DNA from: Caulobacteraceae bacterium
Lineage (GTDB): Bacteria; Pseudomonadota; Alphaproteobacteria; Caulobacterales; Caulobacteraceae
DNA: 11,239 bases
Assembly (NCBI GenBank): GCA_028291305.1
Contig: JAQGII010000456.1
Coordinates: 1 to 11,239, forward strand
Reading direction: 5' to 3'
The translations under genes and the position numbers were made by a program. Shown here in pieces: positions 6,677 to 11,239 of this stretch. Position 1 is the first letter of the stretch. Each line of letters begins with the position of its first letter. The notes below the pieces were generated by a model. It saw only the letters and a program-made list of their open reading frames with translations. It did not search any database and was not told where the DNA came from.

Positions 6677-7573
6677 ATGAATCCGATCACCGTCTTCGTT
6701 GTCGTCGTCCTGGGCGTCCTGGGCGTGTTCCTGGCCGAGCAGAGGCTGGTCTTCCTGGCGGCGCCGGTGCTGCTGGCCGCGGTCGGCATCGGCATGGCGC
6801 TGAAAATGGCCAACACCTGGCAGAAGTTCGTGGTCTTGCGCGCGGGCAAGCTGCAGGGGGTCAAGGGCCCCGGCCTGTTCTGGATCATCCCGGTGCTCGA
6901 CATGGTCGTGGCGGTGATCGACGAGCGCATCCAGACCACCGCCTTCAACGCCGAGGAGGCCCTGACCCGCGACACCGTGCCGGTGAACGTGGACGCCATC
7001 ATCTTCTGGCAGGTGCACGACTCCGAGCGCGCGGCCCTGCAGATCACCGACTACCGCCAGGCTATCGACCGCGTGGCCCAGACGTCCCTGCGCGAAACCA
7101 TCGGCTCGTCCATGCTCTCGGCCCTGCTGTCGGATCGCAAGACCGCCGACGCGCGACTGCTGACGGAGATCGGCCGCAAGACCGCCGAATGGGGCGTCAC
7201 CGTCCTGTCCGTGGAAATCCGCGACGTGGCCATTCCGGTGGCGCTGCAGGACGCCATGTCCCGCCAGGCCCAGGCCGAGCGCGAGAAGGAGGCGCGGGTG
7301 ATCCTGGGGGCGGCCGAAGCCGAGATCGCCGGCAAGTTCGTCGAGGCCGCCAAGCTCTACGCCAGCCACCCCGCGGCCCTGCAGCTGCGCGCCATGAACA
7401 TCATCTACGAGACGACCAAGGAGCGCGGCGCGACCATCCTGATGCCGACCGCCATGATCGACAGCATGAACTCCACCGCCGCCTTCGCCCTGGCGCTTGG
7501 CGGCAACACCGCGGCAAGCCCGCCGGCGGCGCCGCCGACGACCGCGGTGCCTCCGACCCGGCGGAGCCGATAG
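6677..7573 (+). CDS. Slipin, SPFH/band 7 domain membrane protein
   Basis: Protein of 298 residues of the stomatin/slipin family, which forms membrane-attached ring-like oligomers thought to organise membrane microdomains. Two hydrophobic segments near the N-terminus (about 3-20 and 24-43) anchor it. The SPFH domain spans about 45-200, with VKGPGLFWIIPVLD (62-75), the DERIQTT and VPVNVDAIIFWQV strands, and the IRDVAIPVALQDAMSRQAQAEREKEARVI helix (181-209). The slipin signature ALQLRAMNIIYE is at 234-245. The tail is low-complexity Ala/Pro/Thr. The start is supported by GAGGAG 8 nt upstream. Bacterial slipins are often encoded next to an NfeD protease partner, but none is visible here: upstream is the divergent LOG gene and downstream the convergent RcnR-like gene. 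Confidence 0.9.
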   Translation: MNPITVFVVVVLGVLGVFLAEQRLVFLAAPVLLAAVGIGMALKMANTWQKFVVLRAGKLQGVKGPGLFWIIPVLDMVVAVIDERIQTTAFNAEEALTRDTVPVNVDAIIFWQVHDSERAALQITDYRQAIDRVAQTSLRETIGSSMLSALLSDRKTADARLLTEIGRKTAEWGVTVLSVEIRDVAIPVALQDAMSRQAQAEREKEARVILGAAEAEIAGKFVEAAKLYASHPAALQLRAMNIIYETTKERGATILMPTAMIDSMNSTAAFALALGGNTAASPPAAPPTTAVPPTRRSR

Positions 7574-7580
7574 AGCGCCT

Positions 7581-7859
7581 TCAGGTCAGGTAGGCGTGGA
7601 CGATCTCGACCAATTCCTCGGCCGCCTGGCGGCGGGGGTCGTCGGGCGTGGCGGACGGATCGACCATATGCTCGCGGATATGGTCCTCGATCACCTCGGC
7701 GATGAAGCCATCCATGGCCCCGCGACAGGAGGTGGCCTGTTGCAGGACGCTGGCGCATTCCTTGTCCTGCTCCACCGACCGTTCGATGGCTTCGATCTGG
7801 CCTTTGAGCCGGCGAAGGCGATTCAGAAGCTTCGCCTTCTCCTTTGCGACGTGACCCAT
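7581..7859 (-). CDS. RcnR/FrmR-type (CsoR family, DUF156) metal-sensing repressor
   Basis: All-helical DNA-binding repressor of 92 residues. It aligns along its length with RcnR and FrmR (KEKAKLLNRLRRLKGQIEAIERSVEQDKECASVLQQ, then VIEDHIREHMVD). The ligand positions read H3, C35, H60 and H64, the set used by the Ni/Co sensor RcnR; FrmR (formaldehyde) has Pro2 and lacks the last His. A second Cys (C45) is unusual. In this family, effector binding releases the repressor from DNA. The ATG at 7859 is right after an AAGGA site and gives the family-standard MGH start; the frame continues upstream without family similarity. A C-tract operator-like site lies 23-45 bp upstream, so self-control is likely. 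Its stop is 7 bp from the slipin stop. Ni/Co sensing is the best guess; Mn, another metal or an aldehyde cannot be excluded. Confidence 0.9.
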   Translation of the reverse strand: MGHVAKEKAKLLNRLRRLKGQIEAIERSVEQDKECASVLQQATSCRGAMDGFIAEVIEDHIREHMVDPSATPDDPRRQAAEELVEIVHAYLT

Positions 7860-7882
7860 TATTTCCTTCGGCGCCTCTTGAT

Positions 7883-7904
7883 AAGATAGCCCCCTACGGT
7901 ATAT
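7883..7904. promoter_or_regulatory. Candidate operator A of the RcnR-like repressor
   Basis: The site has AAGATA on the left (7883-7888), a five-C tract (7890-7894) followed by TA, and GTATAT on the right (7899-7904). CsoR/RcnR/FrmR repressors bind G/C tracts flanked by AT-rich half-sites, which this fits. The site lies between the repressor gene and the rightward metal-transport genes, and a near-identical site precedes the porin gene at 10428-10451. A leftward -10-like TATCTT falls within it. Confidence 0.65.
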
Positions 7905-8188
7905 CCGAGCCCAAGGGGGTTGCGAAGCGCAATGCTTCGCGCCCGCTCGATCATCGCTCCGGCGAAGGTCTTCGACAACCAGACCAGGGATCACAATGAA
8001 CCCGCGATCTAGCAGCCCGTCCAGCGAGGATGGCAGTCGGCGCCTTGCGCCCGCCGTCATGATCTCGGTTGGCCGGATCGTCGCTCAGGGATTGTTTGAC
8101 TGCACTTAGGATCTCGGCCCGCCGCTGATCCGGCGCGGCCATCGTCTCCTGGGCTTGAGCACAACCGCTTAGGCAAGGGGAGGCTTCG
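7905..8188. other. 284-bp stretch between operator A and the 85-residue gene; leader or small-ORF zone
   Basis: If transcription starts near operator A, this is a long leader for the rightward operon. GCGAAGC (7922-7928) pairs with GCTTCGC (7934-7940) in a compact hairpin without a T-run. Two short frames on opposite strands compete. One is rightward at 7996-8109 (37 residues, MNPRSSSPSSEDGSRRL...), with AGGGA 5 nt before its ATG. The other is leftward at 7951-8142 (63 residues, MAAPDQRRAEILSAVKQSL...), with AGGAG close to its ATG. Both have third-position GC of only about 70-75%, below the neighbouring genes, and neither resembles a known protein. At most one is likely real. No known riboswitch class was recognised. 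Confidence 0.35.
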
Positions 8189-8446
8189 ATGGCCATCTTC
8201 TCCTCCATCCATGACTTCCGCAGCGTCCACGATGCGGCCTCGCGGCGGCTGCCGGCGCAGGCGGAACGCATGGCGCATGGCGCACGGGTCGGGGCGCTTG
8301 ATCGCCGCCTGGCCCATGGCCGCCGATGGCAGGCCCGTCTGCCGTTGGTCGGCCAGCTCGTCGGCCCTGTCGCAATGATTTCCAGCGAGCCGGGGCTTTG
8401 GCCAATCGGTGATCCCCGGCTTGCGTGCACCCGACGGACCTCATGA
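8189..8446 (+). CDS. Small basic protein of unknown function, coupled to the NRAMP gene
   Basis: An 85-residue protein that I do not recognise. It is Arg-rich and contains four His (8, 14, 30, 43) and one Cys (80). There is no signal peptide; the segment at 51-63 (LPLVGQLVGPVAM) is only mildly hydrophobic. Three things argue that it is a real gene. A near-ideal AAGGGGAGG ribosome site lies 5 nt before the ATG. Third codon positions are mostly G or C over the first 60 codons. Its TGA overlaps the ATG of the NRAMP gene as ATGA, the usual sign of translational coupling. The last 20 codons have weaker codon bias, so the C-terminus may be less constrained. It could assist the transporter or serve mainly as a coupling leader cistron. 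Confidence 0.6.
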   Translation: MAIFSSIHDFRSVHDAASRRLPAQAERMAHGARVGALDRRLAHGRRWQARLPLVGQLVGPVAMISSEPGLWPIGDPRLACTRRTS

Positions 8447-10098
8447 AAAGCGATCTCGCCATGGCCCCGTTCGATCTTCCCGCTGACTCGCTTTCCGTCG
8501 CTTCCGCTCATCTCGATTCCGCCCACCAGGGGGACATCAAGGGCGCTTTCGGCTCTATCCGCCTCGGCGACCATGCGCCGCGTCAGGGCTGGCGCAAGCG
8601 CCTGGTGACGCTACTGGCCATCCTGGGCCCAGGCCTGATCGTCATGGTTGGGGATAACGATGCCGGCGCCTTTGGCACCTACGCCCAGGCGGGTCAGAAC
8701 TATGGGACCAGCCTGCTCTGGACCCTGCTGCTGCTGGCGCCTGTGCTGTTCGTCAATCAGGAGATGGTGCTCCGGCTGGGCGTGGTCACCGGGGTCGGGC
8801 ACGCGCGGTTGATCTTCCAGCGCTTCGGCAGGTTCTGGGGCGCCTTCAGCGTCATCGATCTGTTCCTGCTCAACGCCTTGACGATCGTCACCGAATTCAT
8901 CGGGGTGACTCTGGGCCTGGAATACCTGGGCCTGCCCAAGCTCTGGGGCGTCATCGCGGCGGCGACGGTCACCGTTGCGGCGGCGTCCACCGGGAGCTTC
9001 CGTCGCTTCGAGCGCTTCATGATGGTGCTGGTCGTCGCCAGCTTGGCGCTGGCCCCGATCGTGTTCATGTCCCATCCGCCAGCGGGGCAGGTCGCCCGCG
9101 ACTTTTTCATCCCCAACCTGCCCAAGACCGGCAAGCTCAGCGACGTCATGCTGCTGATCATCGCCATCGTCGGCACCACCGTGGCGCCCTGGCAGCTGTT
9201 TTTCCAGCAGAGCTACGTCATCGACAAGCGGATCACCCCGCGGTTCATGGCCTATGAAAAGGCGGACCTGGTGATCGGCATCGTCCTGGTGGTGGTCGGC
9301 GCGGTGGCCATGATGGCGTTCACGGCGGCGGCCTTCGCAGGACGTCCGGAATTCGGGCACTTCACCGACGCCAAGGCGGTGGCGATGGGCCTGGAACATC
9401 ACGCGGGCCGCCTGGCCGGGGTCCTGTTCGCCATCGCCTTGATCGATGCCTCGATTATCGGGGCGGGGGCGGTGTCGCTGGCGACGGCCTACGCCATCGG
9501 CGACGTGTTCAAGCTGAACCATTCCCTGCACCGCAAGCCTTCGGAGGCGATCGGATTCTATCTGGTCTACGCCGGGTTGATTGGCCTGGCCGCCGCGCTT
9601 GTGCTGATCCCCGGCACGCCCCTAGGCCTGCTGACCAATGCCGTGCAGACCCTTGCGGGCGTGCTGCTGCCCAGCGCCACCGTCTTCCTGCTGCTGCTTT
9701 GCAATGACAAGGCTGTACTGGGGCCCTGGCGCAATGGTCCCTGGCTGAACCTCTTCACCGGGGCGGTGATCGCCGCACTGGTGATGATGTCGGTGATCCT
9801 CACCGCCGCCGTGCTCTACCCTGGGCTCGATGGCCGCGTGATCGTCGGCATTCTGGTGGGCGGCAGCATCTTGGCGCTGGTCGGATGGGCGGCGTCGAGC
9901 CTCAGAACAGGGCGCCGGGACGCGATCGACCGATCGAACCGCGCCGACTGGCGCATGCCGGCGCTGGACCAGCTTCCACCGCCCCGCCTGACCCGCAGCG
10001 AGGCCCTTTGGATGGGCGTGCTCCGGGGGTATCTGCTCCTTGCCGGGGGGCTGGTGCTCGTCCGCATCGTGCAACTCGCCATCGCCCGTCACGCCTAG
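8443..10098 (+). CDS. NRAMP-family divalent cation transporter with non-canonical metal site
   Basis: Inner-membrane transporter of 551 residues with about 11-12 membrane helices; relatives couple metal entry to protons. It has a 50-residue hydrophilic N-terminus. TM1 contains GDNDAGAFGTYAQAGQNYG (70-88), TM3 contains TEFIGVTLGLEYLGLP (150-165) and TM6 contains GTTVAPWQLFFQQS (244-257). Against the family, the TM1 DPGN becomes DAGA (Asp73 kept, Asn to Ala) and the TM6 MPH becomes APW, so the metal-selecting Met is Ala248. Met-to-Ala at this site is known to relax selection against Ca/Mg, and NRMT Mg transporters also lack a canonical site; Mg or a broader substrate is therefore plausible instead of Mn/Fe. 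An extra hydrophilic loop (487-520) precedes the last helix. ATG 8443 was chosen for its ATGA overlap with the previous gene; a GTG 18 nt upstream is the alternative. Confidence 0.88.
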   Translation: MKSDLAMAPFDLPADSLSVASAHLDSAHQGDIKGAFGSIRLGDHAPRQGWRKRLVTLLAILGPGLIVMVGDNDAGAFGTYAQAGQNYGTSLLWTLLLLAPVLFVNQEMVLRLGVVTGVGHARLIFQRFGRFWGAFSVIDLFLLNALTIVTEFIGVTLGLEYLGLPKLWGVIAAATVTVAAASTGSFRRFERFMMVLVVASLALAPIVFMSHPPAGQVARDFFIPNLPKTGKLSDVMLLIIAIVGTTVAPWQLFFQQSYVIDKRITPRFMAYEKADLVIGIVLVVVGAVAMMAFTAAAFAGRPEFGHFTDAKAVAMGLEHHAGRLAGVLFAIALIDASIIGAGAVSLATAYAIGDVFKLNHSLHRKPSEAIGFYLVYAGLIGLAAALVLIPGTPLGLLTNAVQTLAGVLLPSATVFLLLLCNDKAVLGPWRNGPWLNLFTGAVIAALVMMSVILTAAVLYPGLDGRVIVGILVGGSILALVGWAASSLRTGRRDAIDRSNRADWRMPALDQLPPPRLTRSEALWMGVLRGYLLLAGGLVLVRIVQLAIARHA

Positions 10099-10121
10099 GC
10101 CATCGCTCAGGGATGCGAACG

Positions 10122-10358
10122 ATGAAACAACCCGGCGGCCTGGATCTGAAGCGACGGTTGCGGCCCCTCTATCCGGCAGCCGGGGCTAGGCCCCGCGCGC
10201 GCAGGCGCAACCACAGCGATCTGTGTTCGCTGTTCGTGGCTGCGGCGGTGTTCGTGACGATCGCTTCGCTGATCATCCTGTTCGACCATCCGCGCGACCT
10301 GCGCTCGTCGGCCAAGATTCAGTCCGTCAGCAACGCCGGACCGGGGAAGGCGCCGTGA
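10122..10358 (+). CDS. Small single-span membrane protein, unknown
   Basis: A 78-residue protein with no recognised family. The N-terminal third is strongly basic (KRRLRPLYPAAGARPRARRRN, residues 10-30). One hydrophobic segment follows at about 34-54 (LCSLFVAAAVFVTIASLIILF), then a polar C-terminus. The positive-inside rule suggests a cytoplasmic N-terminus and periplasmic C-terminus. The start at 10122 has AGGGA 8 nt upstream; ATG at 10113 is in frame but has no room for a ribosome site. It begins 23 nt after the NRAMP stop on the same strand, so it is probably co-transcribed. It could be an accessory subunit or stability factor of the transporter, as known for other small membrane proteins beside transporters; this is inference. 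Confidence 0.6.
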   Translation: MKQPGGLDLKRRLRPLYPAAGARPRARRRNHSDLCSLFVAAAVFVTIASLIILFDHPRDLRSSAKIQSVSNAGPGKAP

Positions 10359-10427
10359 TCGTGGTTCGCGCCAGACTCCCAACCTGCGCCGTTTGACTTA
10401 GCCGCGCACCTGGGTCAGCCTGCCATT

Positions 10428-10451
10428 AAGATATACCCCCCTATAGTATAT
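10428..10451. promoter_or_regulatory. Candidate operator B with promoter, upstream of porin gene
   Basis: The layout is the same as site A: AAGATA on the left (10428-10433), a six-C tract (10436-10441), TATA, then GTATAT (10446-10451). ATATAC (10431-10436) and GTATAT (10446-10451) form an inverted repeat around the tract. TATAGT at 10442-10447 is a good -10 element, so bound repressor would cover the promoter; no clear -35 is seen. The porin start codon is 77 nt downstream. Confidence 0.65.
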
Positions 10452-10527
10452 GCGTCCAATACGGACGAAGAGCGTTGGTATCCCGGGTGTCATAACCCAC
10501 CTCCATAACGGAGCCGAAGGGGAGCTC

Positions 10528-11239
10528 ATGCCGAAGACGTTCAACCGGGCGGCTGCCCTGGCCGGATCGATGCTGATCGCCTTGGTGGCAACAGTGGCGC
10601 GTGCGCAGGGCTTCGATCGCGGCGGCCCCGCGGCAGGGGACAACAAGGACCAGGCCTTCGCCCTGCACGTCCAGGCCACCGCCACGCTGCAATACCATCC
10701 GGCCTTCCGCTCGCCCTATCGCGGCGACCAGAGCCTGGACCCCGGCGCTCGCGGAGATGAGACAGCGGACGTCACCCTCTACGCCGGCGTCCGGCCGTGG
10801 AGGGGCGCTGAACTGTGGATCAATCCGGAGATCGACCAGGGCTTCGGCCTGTCCAATACCCTGGGCGTGGCCGGCTATCCGAGTGGCGAGGCCTACAAGG
10901 TCGGCGACCGCCAGCCTTACCTGAAGCTGCCCCGCCTGTTCCTGAGGCAGACCGTCGATCTGGGCGGCGGGCGCGCCGCGACCGAGGCCGATCTCAATGT
11001 CCTGGGCGGGTCGCACAGCGCGGACCGGCTGGTGCTGACTGTGGGCAAGTTCGGCGTTCCCGACATCTTCGACGCCAACAGCTATGCCCACGACCCGCGC
11101 CAGGACTTCCTCAACTGGTCGCTAATCGACACCGGCAGCTTCGACTATGCGGCGGACGCCTGGGGCTTCACCTATGGCGCGGCGGCGGAATGGTATCGCG
11201 GCGGCTGGACACTGCGCGCCGGCCTGTTCGACCTGTCGC
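10528..11239 (+). CDS. Outer-membrane porin of the MnoP / OprB-like carbohydrate porin type (3' end outside window)
   Basis: The first 237 residues of an outer-membrane beta-barrel. The signal peptide covers 1-26 (cleavage after VARA), with the mature start QGFDRGG. The sequence follows the pattern of proteins annotated as carbohydrate porins or high-affinity Mn2+ porins: LQYHPAFRSPYRGDQSLDPG, then VTLYAGVRPWRGAELWINPEIDQGFGLSNT, GYPSGEAYKVG, and VGKFGVPDIFDANSYAHDPRQDFLNWSL. Bradyrhizobium MnoP, a channel for Mn uptake partnered with MntH, is the characterised member I associate with this type; assignment is from memory of sequence patterns. An AAGGGGAG ribosome site directly precedes the ATG at 10528. 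The NRAMP gene upstream on the same strand suggests that the porin passes metal to the periplasm for it. The gene runs off the window end with no stop. Confidence 0.82.
   Translation, partial: MPKTFNRAAALAGSMLIALVATVARAQGFDRGGPAAGDNKDQAFALHVQATATLQYHPAFRSPYRGDQSLDPGARGDETADVTLYAGVRPWRGAELWINPEIDQGFGLSNTLGVAGYPSGEAYKVGDRQPYLKLPRLFLRQTVDLGGGRAATEADLNVLGGSHSADRLVLTVGKFGVPDIFDANSYAHDPRQDFLNWSLIDTGSFDYAADAWGFTYGAAAEWYRGGWTLRAGLFDLS

Noticed and set aside
8611..9531. Leftward open frame (306 codons) opposite the NRAMP gene
   Set aside because: The rightward strand encodes clear transporter helices; the opposite frame is His/Gln/Asp-rich shadow sequence.
8081..10114. 12-bp direct repeat TCGCTCAGGGAT at 8081-8092 and 10103-10114
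   Set aside because: A few identical 12-mers are expected by chance in 11 kb of GC-rich DNA, and there is no mobile gene or boundary feature between the copies.

Overview
The window is a GC-rich stretch of chromosome with strong G/C preference at third codon positions. It carries FeoAB, a TonB-dependent receptor, a LOG-family protein, a slipin, a Spy-like periplasmic protein and an RcnR-like metal sensor. The codon use and gene types suggest an alphaproteobacterium, probably Caulobacterales (Caulobacter or Phenylobacterium-like). That placement is inference from composition and gene content; there is no rRNA or marker gene to settle it. No tRNA, rRNA, CRISPR array, insertion sequence or phage gene was seen.

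Left part (1-2264). feoB (3' end cut off by the window edge) and feoA form a leftward ferrous-iron uptake operon joined by an ATGA overlap. A plausible promoter and a two-fold symmetric Fur/Irr-like site lie just upstream. A rightward gene for a secreted Spy/CpxP-like (LTXXQ) protein follows and ends in a cluster of hairpins, including a perfect 15-bp stem.

Middle part (2265-7573). A leftward Tat-exported DUF6134-like protein and a rightward 771-residue TonB-dependent receptor diverge from a 455-bp spacer. This spacer holds repeated ATGAA/TTCAT elements and an 18-bp perfect palindrome. The receptor ends 4 bp from the end of a leftward LOG-family (TIGR00730-like) nucleotide-processing enzyme. 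The LOG gene diverges across 101 bp from a slipin (SPFH/band 7 membrane protein).

Right part (7581-11239). This is the most interesting section and looks like a divalent-metal module. A leftward RcnR/FrmR-family repressor keeps the metal-ligand set H3/C35/H60/H64. To its right run an 85-residue basic protein, an NRAMP-family transporter coupled to it by an ATGA overlap, a 78-residue single-span membrane protein, and an outer-membrane porin of the MnoP/carbohydrate-porin type (cut off by the window end). Two matching C-tract sites, one beside the repressor gene and one just upstream of the porin, look like operators for the repressor, making this a local regulon. The NRAMP protein lacks the canonical DPGN and MPH motifs and has Ala where the metal-selecting Met should be. 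The arrangement is unusual because RcnR-type repressors normally control efflux, whereas the visible targets here look like import parts across both membranes.
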